Part shown: positions 44,046-54,189 of the stretch, piece by piece | How the letters are laid out: each line of letters opens with the position of its first letter | Position numbering within the stretch: the stretch's first letter is position 1 | Source of the DNA: 39-52-133 sp035531075 | GTDB taxonomy: Bacteria; Pseudomonadota; Gammaproteobacteria; Burkholderiales; Gallionellaceae | NCBI GenBank assembly: GCA_035531075.1 | Contig: DATKTO010000030.1 | Coordinates: forward strand, 132,926-196,925 | Direction: 5' to 3' | Length of the DNA: 64,000 nt | Position numbers and translations under genes: made by a program | The notes under the pieces: model-generated | Told to the model about the DNA's origin: nothing | Database searches by the model: none | Seen by the model: the letters and a program-made list of their open reading frames with translations, nothing else

Positions 44046-46391
44046 ATGATCAACATTGAAATTGACGGCAAGCAGATCGCGGTTGAAAACGGCCGCACCG
44101 TGATCGAGGCGGCCCATCAGGCGGGCATACACATACCGCACTTCTGTTATCACAAAAAACTGTCCATCGCGGCGAACTGCCGCATGTGCCTGGTGCAGGT
44201 AGAAAAGGCACCCAAGCCTTTGCCTGCCTGCGCCACGCCTGCGGCCGAAGGCATGAAGGTGTTCACCGCTTCCGAGCAGGCGGTGAAGGCGCAGAAGGGC
44301 GTGATGGAGTTCCTGCTGATCAACCATCCGCTGGATTGCCCGATATGCGACCAGGGCGGCGAATGCGAACTGCAGGATCTGGCGGTGGGCTACGGCGGCA
44401 GCGCCTCGCGTTACCATGAAGAAAAGCGCATGGTATTGCACAAGGATATCGGCCCGCTGGTTTCCGCCGAGGAAATGAGCCGCTGCATCAACTGCACGCG
44501 TTGCGTGCGTTTCGGCATTGAAATCGGCGGCCAAATGGAGCTGGGCCAGGCCTTCCGCGGCGAGCATGCCGAGATCATGAGCTTTGTCTCCGGCACGGTG
44601 AATTCGGAGCTGTCCGGCAACATGATAGACCTGTGCCCGGTGGGCGCGCTCACCAGCAAGCCGTTCCGCTACAAGGCGCGCAGCTGGGAACTGTCACGCC
44701 GCAAGTCGGTCAGCCCGCACGATAGCCTGGGGTCAAATCTCGCGGTTCAGGTCAAGGACAATCGCGTCATGCGCGTGCTGCCCATCGAGAATGAGGCCAT
44801 CAACGAATGCTGGCTGTCGGACAAGGATCGCTTCAGCTACGAAGGCCTGAATTCTGCCGAACGCCTGACCAAACCGATGATCAAGCAGGGCGGTCAGTGG
44901 CAGGAAGTGGAGTGGCAGGTCGCACTCGAATACGTGGCGAATGGCCTGCGCCAGATCAAGAGCGGTGCAGGAGCCGAGCATATCGCTGCGCTGGCAACCG
45001 CCAACTCGACACTGGAAGAAATGTATCTGCTGCAAAAACTGGTGCGCGGCCTGGGCAGCAACAACGTCGATTTCCGTTTGCGCCAGGCTGACTTCAGCGC
45101 CGATGGCAAGCAAGCAGGCGCACCCTGGCTGGGCATGGCCGTGGCCGATCTCAATCAGGCTGACCGTTTCCTGCTGGTGGGCAGCTTCCTGCGCAAGGAC
45201 CATCCCCTGCTGGCGGCAAGAATACGCTACGCGGTCAAGCGCGGTGCACAGGCTAACGTGGTGCATAGCGCGGATGACGAGCTGCTGATGAAGCTGGCCA
45301 ACAAGGCGATCGTCACGCCGTCCGAGATGGTGACATCGATGGCGCAAATTTTGCAGGCACTCGCAGCAGAAAAGAAAGTAAGCGTCGATGCCGGCGTGCA
45401 AGCGCTGGCACAGGCTGTGCCTGCTTCTGCCACTGCGCAGGCCATCGCCAAGAGCTTGGCAGGCGGGTCTAATTCTTTGATTTTATTAGGTAATTTTGCG
45501 CAGCAGCACGCGCAGGCGGCGCAGCTACAATTGCTGGCCCAGCATATTGCCGCGCTGTGCAACGCCAGGTTCGGCTTCCTCGGCGAAGCGGCAAACAGCG
45601 TGGGCGGATACCTCGCCCAGGCCGTGCCGGGCGCCGAGGGTATGAATGCAGCGGCGATGCTGGCATCACCACGCAAGGCGTATCTCCTGCTGAATGTCGA
45701 GGCGGAACTGGATACGCAGAACGGACAACAGGCCATCGCAGCGATGCAGGCCGCCGACATGGTGGTCGCGCTGTCTGCCTACAAACATCAGGCCACGGAA
45801 TATGCCGACGTGCTGTTGCCGATCGCGCCGTTCACTGAAACTTCCGGCACCTTTGTGAATACCGAAGGCCGCGTGCAGAGCTTCAAGGGCACGGTCAAGC
45901 CGCTGGGCGAAACGCGCCCGGCCTGGAAGGTGTTGCGCGTGCTGGGCAACCTGCTAAAAGTGGCAGGGTTCGATCAGGAAACGAGCGAAGCGGTGCGCGA
46001 CGAGGCGCTGAAAGGCGTTGATATCAGCAGCAAGCTCAACAATAAACTGCAGGGTCTGACTGCGCAGCCGGCAGCCGCGGCGAGCGGCTTGCAGCGCGTA
46101 GCGGATGTGCCTATCTATGCCACCGATGCGGTGGTGCGCCGCTCTGCGCCGTTGCAGGCCACCCACGATGCGATGCCGCCGCGCGCACTGATGCATGGCG
46201 AGGAGATGAAAAAATTGGGCTTGCAGTCTGGCGATCAGGTCACGGTTAAAGTCGGGCAGGGCAGCGCCCAGCTGGCAGTGGCTGCGGATGACAAATTGCC
46301 CAGGGGCGTGGTGCGCGTGGCAGCAGGCCATGCTGCGACAGCCGGGCTGGGTGCCATGTTTGGCGCAATTACGGTGGAGCGCGCATCATGA
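44046..46391 (+). CDS. nuoG: NADH-quinone oxidoreductase subunit G
   Basis: NuoG carries several Fe-S clusters in the peripheral arm. The 781-residue protein has the N-terminal 2Fe-2S ferredoxin domain (CYHKKLSIAANCRMC), the His-Cys3 site HPLDCPICDQGGEC, and CINCTRC with NMIDLCPVGAL. A molybdopterin-oxidoreductase-like C-terminal domain without Mo-cofactor function follows. Its C-terminal third is Ala-rich and variable, as is common. Confidence 0.96.
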   Translation: MINIEIDGKQIAVENGRTVIEAAHQAGIHIPHFCYHKKLSIAANCRMCLVQVEKAPKPLPACATPAAEGMKVFTASEQAVKAQKGVMEFLLINHPLDCPICDQGGECELQDLAVGYGGSASRYHEEKRMVLHKDIGPLVSAEEMSRCINCTRCVRFGIEIGGQMELGQAFRGEHAEIMSFVSGTVNSELSGNMIDLCPVGALTSKPFRYKARSWELSRRKSVSPHDSLGSNLAVQVKDNRVMRVLPIENEAINECWLSDKDRFSYEGLNSAERLTKPMIKQGGQWQEVEWQVALEYVANGLRQIKSGAGAEHIAALATANSTLEEMYLLQKLVRGLGSNNVDFRLRQADFSADGKQAGAPWLGMAVADLNQADRFLLVGSFLRKDHPLLAARIRYAVKRGAQANVVHSADDELLMKLANKAIVTPSEMVTSMAQILQALAAEKKVSVDAGVQALAQAVPASATAQAIAKSLAGGSNSLILLGNFAQQHAQAAQLQLLAQHIAALCNARFGFLGEAANSVGGYLAQAVPGAEGMNAAAMLASPRKAYLLLNVEAELDTQNGQQAIAAMQAADMVVALSAYKHQATEYADVLLPIAPFTETSGTFVNTEGRVQSFKGTVKPLGETRPAWKVLRVLGNLLKVAGFDQETSEAVRDEALKGVDISSKLNNKLQGLTAQPAAAASGLQRVADVPIYATDAVVRRSAPLQATHDAMPPRALMHGEEMKKLGLQSGDQVTVKVGQGSAQLAVAADDKLPRGVVRVAAGHAATAGLGAMFGAITVERAS

Positions 46392-47470
46392 TTGAGACGA
46401 TTATGAATTTTGCCATGAGCATTCCGGCGCTGCTGGGTATCTTCTGGCTGCCGCTGTGGACCCTGCTCAAGATCGTCGCGATCGTCATTCCGCTAATGCT
46501 GGGCGTGGCTTACCTCACCTACGCAGAGCGCAAGATCCTGGCTTACATGCAGGTGCGCGTGGGCCCCAATCGCGTCGGTTATTACGGCCTGCTGCAGCCG
46601 ATAGCAGACGGCGTCAAGCTGCTGTTCAAGGAACTGATCGTGCCGATCCGTTCCAACAAGTTCCTGTTTGCCATTGCCCCGGTGATGGTGCTGGCGCCGG
46701 CCCTGGCGGCCTGGGCGGTGGTGCCGTTCTCGAATGGATTGGTTCTGGCTAACATCAATGCGGGCTTGCTGTTCATCCTGGCGATGACCTCAATCGGCGT
46801 ATATGGCGTGATCATCGCAGGCTGGTCGTCCAATTCCAAATACGCCTTCCTCGGCGCGATGCGTTCGGCGGCACAGATGGTGTCATACGAACTGCCGATG
46901 GGTTTTGCGCTGGTGTGCGTGCTGCTGGCGGCGCAGAGCATGAACCTGACCGACATCGTGCTGGGGCAGCAAAGCAATGCGGGCCTGTTCGGCTGGTATT
47001 TTGTGCCGCTGCTGCCGATGTTTGTTGTGTACCTGATTGCCGGCGTGGCGGAAACCAACCGTGCACCGTTTGACATGGCCGAAGGCGAATCGGAAATTGT
47101 GGCGGGTTTCCATGTGGAATATTCGGGCATGGGCTTTGCGCTGTTCTTCCTCGGCGAATATGCCAACATGATACTGATTGCCGCGCTGACTTCACTCTTC
47201 TTCCTCGGCGGCTGGCTGAATCCATTCCACGGCTGGATGCTTGTGGGCGCAATCACGGATCTGGTTCCGGGCATCGTCTGGCTGCTGGGCAAGATGTTCT
47301 TCATCCTGTTCCTGTTCCTGTGGTTCCGCGCAACCTTCCCGCGTTACCGCTATGACCAGCTGATGCGCCTGGGCTGGAAGGTGCTGATTCCGCTCACCCT
47401 GGTTTGGGTCGTCGTGGTTGCCGCCTGGATGCAAACTCCGTATTGGCTGTGGTCGCCCGTACAAGGATAA
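46388..47470 (+). CDS. nuoH: NADH-quinone oxidoreductase subunit H
   Basis: NuoH is the eight-helix membrane subunit that forms the quinone channel entry. The 360-residue protein has AYLTYAERKILAYMQVRVGPNRVG, GWSSNSKYAFLG and AETNRAPFDMAEGESEIVAGF, all conserved. It overlaps the nuoG stop by four bases. Confidence 0.97.
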   Translation: MIETIMNFAMSIPALLGIFWLPLWTLLKIVAIVIPLMLGVAYLTYAERKILAYMQVRVGPNRVGYYGLLQPIADGVKLLFKELIVPIRSNKFLFAIAPVMVLAPALAAWAVVPFSNGLVLANINAGLLFILAMTSIGVYGVIIAGWSSNSKYAFLGAMRSAAQMVSYELPMGFALVCVLLAAQSMNLTDIVLGQQSNAGLFGWYFVPLLPMFVVYLIAGVAETNRAPFDMAEGESEIVAGFHVEYSGMGFALFFLGEYANMILIAALTSLFFLGGWLNPFHGWMLVGAITDLVPGIVWLLGKMFFILFLFLWFRATFPRYRYDQLMRLGWKVLIPLTLVWVVVVAAWMQTPYWLWSPVQG

Positions 47471-47473
47471 AAA

Positions 47474-47962
47474 ATGCAAAAAATCACACATTTAATTAAA
47501 AGCTTCATGCTGTGGGAACTGCTGAAAGGCATGGCCCTGACAGGGCGCTACATGTTTGCACGCAATATTACGGTGCACTTCCCCGAAGAGAAAACGCCGC
47601 AGAGTTTCCGTTTCCGCGGCCTGCATGCGCAGCGCAGGTACGCCAACGGCGAAGAGCGCTGCATCGGCTGCAAGCTGTGCGAAGCGGTATGCCCGGCGCT
47701 GGCGATTAAAATCGAAACCGAAGAACGCGCGGACGGCACGCGCCGCACCACGCGCTACGACATCGATCTGGTCAAATGCATTTTCTGCGGTTTCTGCGAA
47801 GAGGCCTGCCCGGTGGATGCCATCGTGGAAACCCGCATCTACGAATACCACGGCGAACAGCGCGGCGACCTGTACTACACCAAAGACATGTTGCTGGCAG
47901 TGGGCGATAAATACGAAGCGCAAATCGCCAAAGATCGCGCAGCCGACGCGCCGTACCGTTAA
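47474..47962 (+). CDS. nuoI: NADH-quinone oxidoreductase subunit I
   Basis: The 162-residue ferredoxin-like subunit holds two 4Fe-4S clusters (N6a and N6b), bound by CIGCKLCEAVCP and CIFCGFCEEACP. It bridges NuoG to NuoB. It starts three bases after nuoH. Confidence 0.97.
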   Translation: MQKITHLIKSFMLWELLKGMALTGRYMFARNITVHFPEEKTPQSFRFRGLHAQRRYANGEERCIGCKLCEAVCPALAIKIETEERADGTRRTTRYDIDLVKCIFCGFCEEACPVDAIVETRIYEYHGEQRGDLYYTKDMLLAVGDKYEAQIAKDRAADAPYR

Positions 47963-47971
47963 GGATAAGAA

Positions 47972-48589
47972 ATGGTTATGAATCTGGAAACACTGATGTT
48001 TTATCTGTTGTCGGCACTGACCGTGTTTGCAGCGCTGCGCGTCATCACCTCGCGCAATCCGGTACACGCGGCATTGTTTCTGGTGCTGGCTTTCTTCAGC
48101 ACCGCCGGCATCTGGATGCTGCTGGAAGCCGAGTTCCTGGCGCTTACCCTGGTACTGGTGTATGTGGGCGCGGTGATGGTGCTGTTCCTGTTTGTGGTGA
48201 TGATGCTGGATATTAATCTGGAGCGTCTGCGCGTGGGTTTCTGGAAATGGTTCCCGTTTGCTGCGGTTCTGGCGGTCGTGCTGGTGGTGGAAATGGTGAT
48301 GGTGCTGGGTTCGCCCGACACCGTTGCTACCAATCTGCATGTGACACAGCATGCGGCGAATTACAGCAATACCAAAGAGCTGGGCAGGCTGATCTATACC
48401 GAATACATCTATGCCTTTGAGCTGGCCGCCGTGCTGTTGCTGGTGGCGATCGTAGCCGCCATCGCCCTGACCCTGCGTCACCGTCCCGGAACCAAAAAGC
48501 AGGATCAGTCGCAGCAGGTTCAAATCAGGCGCAATGACCGTGTGCGGCTGGTGTCGGTGCCGCCGGTTTCTGATACGATCAATAAATAA
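47972..48589 (+). CDS. nuoJ: NADH-quinone oxidoreductase subunit J
   Basis: The 205-residue membrane subunit has five predicted helices and RNPVHAALFLVLAFFSTAGI followed by VYVGAVMVLFLFVVMML, the conserved pi-bulge helix region. AAGGA lies five bases before the ATG; a second ATG two codons later is possible. It has a polar tail of about 30 residues. Confidence 0.95.
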   Translation: MVMNLETLMFYLLSALTVFAALRVITSRNPVHAALFLVLAFFSTAGIWMLLEAEFLALTLVLVYVGAVMVLFLFVVMMLDINLERLRVGFWKWFPFAAVLAVVLVVEMVMVLGSPDTVATNLHVTQHAANYSNTKELGRLIYTEYIYAFELAAVLLLVAIVAAIALTLRHRPGTKKQDQSQQVQIRRNDRVRLVSVPPVSDTINK

Positions 48590-48618
48590 TTATTAAATAT
48601 AATCAAGGGGTTATATAA

Positions 48619-48930
48619 ATGCTGAGCTTGAGTCTGTCGCATTTTCTGATACTGGGCGCACTGCTGTTCGCCATCAGCATCGTCGGCATTTTTTTAAATC
48701 GTAAAAATCTGATCGTGCTGCTGATGGCGATCGAGCTGATGCTGCTGGCGGTGAATACCAATTTCGTCGCTTTCTCTCACTACATGAATGACGTATCCGG
48801 TCAGATTTTCGTGTTCTTCATTCTGACGGTGGCAGCGGCCGAGTCGGCGATAGGTCTGGCAATATTGATCGTCCTGTTCCGCAACCTGCGCACCATCAAT
48901 GTTGACGATCTTGGCAGTCTGAAGGGTTAA
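48619..48930 (+). CDS. nuoK: NADH-quinone oxidoreductase subunit K
   Basis: The 103-residue three-helix proton-channel subunit has NRKNLIVLLMAIELMLLAVN with the conserved membrane Glu residues and AAAESAIGLAILIVLFR. AAGGGG precedes the ATG. Confidence 0.97.
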   Translation: MLSLSLSHFLILGALLFAISIVGIFLNRKNLIVLLMAIELMLLAVNTNFVAFSHYMNDVSGQIFVFFILTVAAAESAIGLAILIVLFRNLRTINVDDLGSLKG

Positions 48931-48932
48931 GT

Positions 48933-50999
48933 ATGATGAGCAATATGCAAAATCTGTATCTGTTGGTTCCGCTGGCACCCTTGCTGGGCGCGATTGTCGC
49001 CGGCCTGTTCGGCAAGGTGATCGGTCGCAGCTGGACGCACCGTTTCACCATCCTGATGGTGGGAGTGTCATTTGCCGCTTCAGTCGTTATCTTCCGCGAT
49101 GTGATGGCGGGACACACCTTCAATGGCGCGGTGTATCAGTGGATTACTGCTGGCGACACCAGCATAGACGTGGGATTCATGATCGACCAGCTGACCGTGA
49201 TGATGATGCTGGTGGTGACTTTTGTGTCGCTGATGGTGCATATCTATACCATCGGCTATATGGCGGAAGACAAGGGCTACCAGCGCTTCTTCAGCTATAT
49301 TTCGCTGTTTACCTTCTCCATGCTGATGCTGGTGATGGCAAATAATTTCATGCAGCTGTTCTTTGGCTGGGAAGCAGTGGGTCTGGTTTCTTATCTGCTG
49401 ATCGGTTTCTGGTACGAGCGCCCAACCGCCATCTATGCCAACCTCAAGGCCTTCCTGGTCAACCGCGTGGGCGATTTTGGCTTCCTGCTCGGCATCGGTC
49501 TGGTCCTGATGGTATTCGGCACGCTGGACTACAAGGCGGTGTTTGCTGCCGCCAGCAGTCATGTTGGCGTGTTTGCGCCGATCGCAGGCATCTATGTGGA
49601 CACGCTCACCGCCATCTGCATCCTGCTGTTCATCGGCGCGATGGGCAAGTCGGCACAGTTTCCGCTGCACGTCTGGCTGCCAGATTCGATGGAAGGCCCG
49701 ACCCCGATCTCCGCGCTGATTCACGCTGCGACCATGGTCACCGCAGGTATCTTCATGGTGGCGCGCATGTCGCCGCTGTTTGAGCTGTCCGACACCGCAC
49801 TGTCGTTTGTGATGGTCATCGGCGCGATCACCGCGCTGTTCATGGGTTTCCTCGGCATCATCCAGAACGACATCAAGCGCGTGGTGGCCTATTCCACCCT
49901 GTCGCAGTTGGGCTACATGACCGTCGCGCTGGGCGCATCGGCCTACTCGGTCGCGGTGTTCCACCTGATGACCCATGCATTCTTCAAGGCCCTGCTGTTC
50001 CTGGCGGCAGGCTCGGTGATTATCGGCATGCATCACGTGCAGGATATCCGCCAGATGGGCGGCCTGCGCAAGTACATGCCGATCACCTGGATCACTTCCC
50101 TGATCGGTTCGCTGGCGCTGATCGGCACGCCGTTCCTGTCCGGCTTCTACTCCAAGGACAGCATCATCGAGGCGGTGGGCATGTCGCACCTGGCAGGGTC
50201 AGGGTTTGCCTACTTCGCGGTGGTGGCGGGCGTGTTCGTCACGGCCTTCTATTCCTTCCGCATGTACTTCCTAGTGTTCCATGGCGCAGAGCGTTTCGGC
50301 AAGGCTGAACATGCTGAGCACTCTGCACCCAAAGCGGTAGCACAGCATGATGCGCATCACGGCGATGCCCATGGCGACGACCATGCCAGCCATGAGCATC
50401 ATGGCCTGGCCCCCGGAGAAAAACCGCATGAAACCCCGTGGGTAGTTTGGGTGCCGCTGGTGGCATTGGCTATTCCTTCACTGGCGATCGGTTATTTCAC
50501 CATCGAGCCTATGCTGTACGGGAATTATTTTGACGGCGCGATTGTGATCAACCATGAATTGCATCCGGTGATGGAAGAGATGCAGCATGAGTTCCACAGT
50601 GCGTGGGCGATGGCCGTACACGGACTCACCACGCTGCCGTTCTGGCTGGCGGTTGCGGGCGTGGTCACCGCGTGGTTCTTCTACCTGAAGCAACCGGCGA
50701 TTCCGGCATACATCAAGCAAAAATCCGGTTTCATCTACACCCTGCTGGAAAACAAATATTACTTTGACCGCTTTAACGACTGGTTCTTTGCCGCAGGCGC
50801 GCGCAACACCAGCCGTTTGCTGTGGAAGTTTGGCGATGTGAAGCTGATCGACGGCTTCTTTGTCAACGGAACGGCAAACCTGGTCGGTAAATTTGCAGGC
50901 GTATTGCGCCGCATACAGACCGGTTACATCTACCACTATGCATTTGCGATGATCATCGGCGTATTTGTATTGCTGACATTAAAAACCTGGATTAAATAA
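48933..50999 (+). CDS. nuoL: NADH-quinone oxidoreductase subunit L
   Basis: NuoL is the distal antiporter-like proton-pumping subunit with the long lateral helix at its C-terminus. The 688-residue protein has FFGWEAVGLVSYLLIGFWY, GKSAQFPLHVWLPDSMEGPTP and IIQNDIKRVVAYSTLSQLG. A His-rich cytoplasmic loop occurs at about residues 455-497, with many His/Asp pairs; such loops are seen in other betaproteobacterial NuoL. It starts two bases after nuoK. Confidence 0.97.
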   Translation: MMSNMQNLYLLVPLAPLLGAIVAGLFGKVIGRSWTHRFTILMVGVSFAASVVIFRDVMAGHTFNGAVYQWITAGDTSIDVGFMIDQLTVMMMLVVTFVSLMVHIYTIGYMAEDKGYQRFFSYISLFTFSMLMLVMANNFMQLFFGWEAVGLVSYLLIGFWYERPTAIYANLKAFLVNRVGDFGFLLGIGLVLMVFGTLDYKAVFAAASSHVGVFAPIAGIYVDTLTAICILLFIGAMGKSAQFPLHVWLPDSMEGPTPISALIHAATMVTAGIFMVARMSPLFELSDTALSFVMVIGAITALFMGFLGIIQNDIKRVVAYSTLSQLGYMTVALGASAYSVAVFHLMTHAFFKALLFLAAGSVIIGMHHVQDIRQMGGLRKYMPITWITSLIGSLALIGTPFLSGFYSKDSIIEAVGMSHLAGSGFAYFAVVAGVFVTAFYSFRMYFLVFHGAERFGKAEHAEHSAPKAVAQHDAHHGDAHGDDHASHEHHGLAPGEKPHETPWVVWVPLVALAIPSLAIGYFTIEPMLYGNYFDGAIVINHELHPVMEEMQHEFHSAWAMAVHGLTTLPFWLAVAGVVTAWFFYLKQPAIPAYIKQKSGFIYTLLENKYYFDRFNDWFFAAGARNTSRLLWKFGDVKLIDGFFVNGTANLVGKFAGVLRRIQTGYIYHYAFAMIIGVFVLLTLKTWIK

Positions 51000-51002
51000 A
51001 TG

Positions 51003-51027
51003 GTAGGGTGCGGCGTGCGCACTCTAC
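51003..51027 (+). repeat. Short hairpin repeat, GTAGGGTGCG type
   Basis: GTAGGGTGCG (51003-51012) and GCGCACTCTAC (51017-51027) form a hairpin with one mismatch. The longer relative at 58329-58372 has the same ends. It sits between nuoL and nuoM and does not interrupt either gene. Confidence 0.7.
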
Positions 51028-51070
51028 GGATAGAAATCAAATAGTAGAAGCAATCTGAAGGATATTGAGT

Positions 51071-52558
51071 ATGATTTTTGGATTTCCCCTATTAAGCGTG
51101 GCCATCTGGTTGCCAATATTTTTTGGCGTACTGGTACTGTTTACCGGGCATGACCGCAATGCTCCGCTGGCGCGCATGATTGCGCTGGTGGGTGCGGTGC
51201 TGGGTTTCCTGGTAACGCTGCCGCTGTATACCGGCTTCGACAAGATGACCAGTGCGATGCAGTTTGTCGAGCTGCGTGACTGGATCCCTCATTTCAATAC
51301 CCATTATCACCTCGGCATCGACGGCATTTCAGTGCTGTTCATACTGCTCAACAGCTTCTTTACGCCATTAGTGGTGCTGGCGGGCTGGAAGGTGATCGAA
51401 AAGCGCGTGGCGCAATATATGGCCGCGTTCCTGATCATGTCCGGTATCGTCAACGGCGTATTCGCCGCTTTGGACGCCATGCTGTTCTACGTGTTCTGGG
51501 AAGCGATGCTGATTCCGATGTTCCTGATTATCGGCGTGTGGGGCGGCGCCAATCGCGTGTATGCGGCGGTCAAGTTCTTCCTCTATACCCTGCTAGGGTC
51601 GTTGCTGATGCTGGTTGCGTTTATCTATCTGTACAGGGAATCAAACGGCAGCTTCTCCATCCTCGATTACCACGCGCTGCCGCTCACGCTGAATGCGCAG
51701 ATACTGATTTTTATCGCTTTCTTCATGGCGTTCGCGGTCAAAGTGCCAATGTTCCCGGTGCACACCTGGTTGCCCGATGCACACGTGGAAGCGCCTACCG
51801 GCGGCTCGGTGGTGCTGGCGGCGATCATGCTGAAAGTAGGCGCTTACGGCTTCCTGCGCTTCTCGATGCCGATTGCGCCGGATGCCAGCCACGAACTGGC
51901 ATGGGTGATGATCGCTTTGTCGCTGATCGCCGTGGTATACATTGGCCTGGTTGCCCTGATGCAGTCCGACATGAAAAAGCTGGTCGCGTATTCATCGATT
52001 TCGCACATGGGCTTTGTCACGCTGGGCTTCTTTATTTTCAATGCCTACGGTATCGAAGGTGGCCTGCTGCAGATGGTCTCGCACGGTTTCGTTTCCGGCG
52101 CGCTGTTCCTCGGCATCGGCGTGATGTATGACCGCGTGCACTCGCGCCAGATTGCCGACTACGGCGGTGTGGCGCACAAGATGCCGGTGTTTGCCGCCTT
52201 CTTCGTCTTGTTCGCCATGGCGAACAGCGGCTTGCCCGGCACCAGCGGTTTCGTCGGCGAATTCCTGGTGATCATGGGCGCAGTCAAAGCCAACTTCTGG
52301 TATGCCTTGCTGGCGGCCACCACGCTGATCTTCGGCGCGGCCTACACCCTGTGGATGGTCAAGCGCGTATTTTTCGGCGTGGTGAGCAATGACCATGTGG
52401 CGCATTTGAGCGACATCACGCTGCGCGAAAAACTGATCTTCTCCGTACTGGCACTTTGCGTGCTGGGCATGGGTTTGTATCCGCTGCCCTTCAGCGAAAT
52501 GATGCATGCGTCAGTGAATAATCTGATCGTTCATCTCGGCAGTTCAAAATTATTATAA
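51071..52558 (+). CDS. nuoM: NADH-quinone oxidoreductase subunit M
   Basis: NuoM is an antiporter-like proton-pumping subunit with about fourteen helices. The 495-residue protein has FYVFWEAMLIPMFLIIGVWGG, VPMFPVHTWLPDAHVEAPTGGS and MQSDMKKLVAYSSISHMG. The ATG at 51071 is eight bases after GAAGGA; an upstream TTG at 51065 is in frame but less likely. Confidence 0.97.
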   Translation: MIFGFPLLSVAIWLPIFFGVLVLFTGHDRNAPLARMIALVGAVLGFLVTLPLYTGFDKMTSAMQFVELRDWIPHFNTHYHLGIDGISVLFILLNSFFTPLVVLAGWKVIEKRVAQYMAAFLIMSGIVNGVFAALDAMLFYVFWEAMLIPMFLIIGVWGGANRVYAAVKFFLYTLLGSLLMLVAFIYLYRESNGSFSILDYHALPLTLNAQILIFIAFFMAFAVKVPMFPVHTWLPDAHVEAPTGGSVVLAAIMLKVGAYGFLRFSMPIAPDASHELAWVMIALSLIAVVYIGLVALMQSDMKKLVAYSSISHMGFVTLGFFIFNAYGIEGGLLQMVSHGFVSGALFLGIGVMYDRVHSRQIADYGGVAHKMPVFAAFFVLFAMANSGLPGTSGFVGEFLVIMGAVKANFWYALLAATTLIFGAAYTLWMVKRVFFGVVSNDHVAHLSDITLREKLIFSVLALCVLGMGLYPLPFSEMMHASVNNLIVHLGSSKLL

Positions 52559-52646
52559 GTCATCGTGTGTAAGCTTGAGAGAATTGCGCAGCAATGTTTG
52601 TTGAGCCAGTAAAGTTAATCGAGCCAGAAAGAATATTGAGGAAGAT

Positions 52647-54098
52647 ATGAGTTATTTGTCCACCCTATCCCCCGCCTACGCAGAGATCTTCCTGCTGGTG
52701 ATGGCTTGCGTCATTTTGATCGTGGATCTGTTTGTCGTTAACCAGCACAAGACACTGACCTACGCGCTGGTGCAGCTAACCCTTGCAGGCCTGGCACTGA
52801 TTACCGTAGAGACACACTCTCACGGCGTGACCTATCTGTTCCACAATATGTTTGTGGACGATCTGATGTCCGATGTATTGAAGTTTCTGAGCTATATTTC
52901 GGTGTCGATGATCCTGGTGTATTCGCGACAATATTTGCTGGCGCGCGGCTTGTTCACCGGCGAATTCATGGTGCTGACACTGTTCGCGCTGCTGGGCATG
53001 ATGGTGATGATCTCTGCCAGCCATTTCCTCAGCATGTATATCGGCCTGGAGCTGATGTCCCTGAGCCTGTATGCGATGGTTGCGCTGCAGCGCGACTCCG
53101 CCACGGCCACTGAAGCTGCGATGAAATACTTTATCCTGGGTGCACTTGCATCCGGTTTGCTGCTATACGGCATGTCCATGCTCTACGGTGCCACCGGCAC
53201 GCTGGATGTGGCAGGCGTCTCCGAGGCAATCATGCACGGCGTTTCCAATCCCAATTTATTGGTGTTCGGTCTGGTGTTTGTGGTGGCAGGCCTGGCCTTC
53301 AAGCTGGGTGCAGTGCCTTTCCATATGTGGGTGCCGGATGTGTATCAGGGCGCACCCACAGCCGTGGTGATGCTGATCGGTTCTGCACCCAAGCTGGCGG
53401 CATTCGCCTTCATCATGCGCATGCTGGTAGAGGGCATGCAACCGATGATGGTGCACTGGAGCGGCATGCTGGTGATACTGGCCGTGCTGTCGATGGCCGT
53501 GGGCAATATCAGCGCCATCGCCCAGACCAATCTCAAGCGCATGCTCGCCTACTCCAGCATCGCACATATGGGTTTTTTCCTGCTCGGCGTGTTGAGCGGC
53601 GGCATAGACGGCTATGGCTCGGCAATGTTTTACGTCGTGGTTTATGCACTAATGAGTCTGGGTGCATTCGGCATGATCACCTTGCTGTCGCATGAGGGCT
53701 ACGAGGCAGACAAGCTGGATGCCTTCAAGGGTTTGAATCAGCGCAGCCCCTGGCTCGCGTTCCTGATGTTGCTGCTGATGTTCTCGATGGCTGGCGTGCC
53801 GCCAACAGTGGGCTTCTACGCCAAATTTTCGGTGCTGCAGTCCATCGTAAATACGGGCCATATCGAGCTTGCCATTATCGCGGTACTGCTCTCTCTGATA
53901 GGCGCTTACTACTACTTGCGTATCGTTAAGCTGATGTATTTTGATGCGCCGGAAAGCCATGAGCCGATCCGTATGCAGCCGGACAGCAACTTGTTGATAT
54001 CGCTAAATGGCTTGGCAGTGCTCGCCCTCGGCATCATGCCGGGCGGGTTGATGACTGTCTGTGCGGTGGCGGTGCAAAACTCCTTGTTGCTGCATTAG
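52647..54098 (+). CDS. nuoN: NADH-quinone oxidoreductase subunit N
   Basis: NuoN is the third antiporter-like pumping subunit. The 483-residue protein has IGLELMSLSLYAMVALQRDS, FKLGAVPFHMWVPDVYQGAPT and AQTNLKRMLAYSSIAHMGF, all family signatures. It closes the nuo operon and is followed by a strong terminator. Confidence 0.97.
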   Translation: MSYLSTLSPAYAEIFLLVMACVILIVDLFVVNQHKTLTYALVQLTLAGLALITVETHSHGVTYLFHNMFVDDLMSDVLKFLSYISVSMILVYSRQYLLARGLFTGEFMVLTLFALLGMMVMISASHFLSMYIGLELMSLSLYAMVALQRDSATATEAAMKYFILGALASGLLLYGMSMLYGATGTLDVAGVSEAIMHGVSNPNLLVFGLVFVVAGLAFKLGAVPFHMWVPDVYQGAPTAVVMLIGSAPKLAAFAFIMRMLVEGMQPMMVHWSGMLVILAVLSMAVGNISAIAQTNLKRMLAYSSIAHMGFFLLGVLSGGIDGYGSAMFYVVVYALMSLGAFGMITLLSHEGYEADKLDAFKGLNQRSPWLAFLMLLLMFSMAGVPPTVGFYAKFSVLQSIVNTGHIELAIIAVLLSLIGAYYYLRIVKLMYFDAPESHEPIRMQPDSNLLISLNGLAVLALGIMPGGLMTVCAVAVQNSLLLH

Positions 54099-54132
54099 GC
54101 TGAATATGATTTTGCACAGCAAAGAATAAATT

Positions 54133-54164
54133 ACACTCTCGCTGCGGCGAGAGTGTTTGTTTGT
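54133..54164 (+). terminator. Intrinsic terminator of the nuo operon
   Basis: ACACTCTCGC (54133-54142) pairs perfectly with GCGAGAGTGT (54147-54156) over a four-base loop and continues into TTGTTTGT. Confidence 0.9.
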
Positions 54165-54189
54165 ACAGTCAGAAAATGAGAGCTTAGGG

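Noticed and set aside
42732..44567. 611-codon open frame on the reverse strand
   Set aside because: It lies antisense to nuoF and nuoG, is His/Ala/Arg-rich without domain features, and arises from GC-rich codon bias in the real genes.
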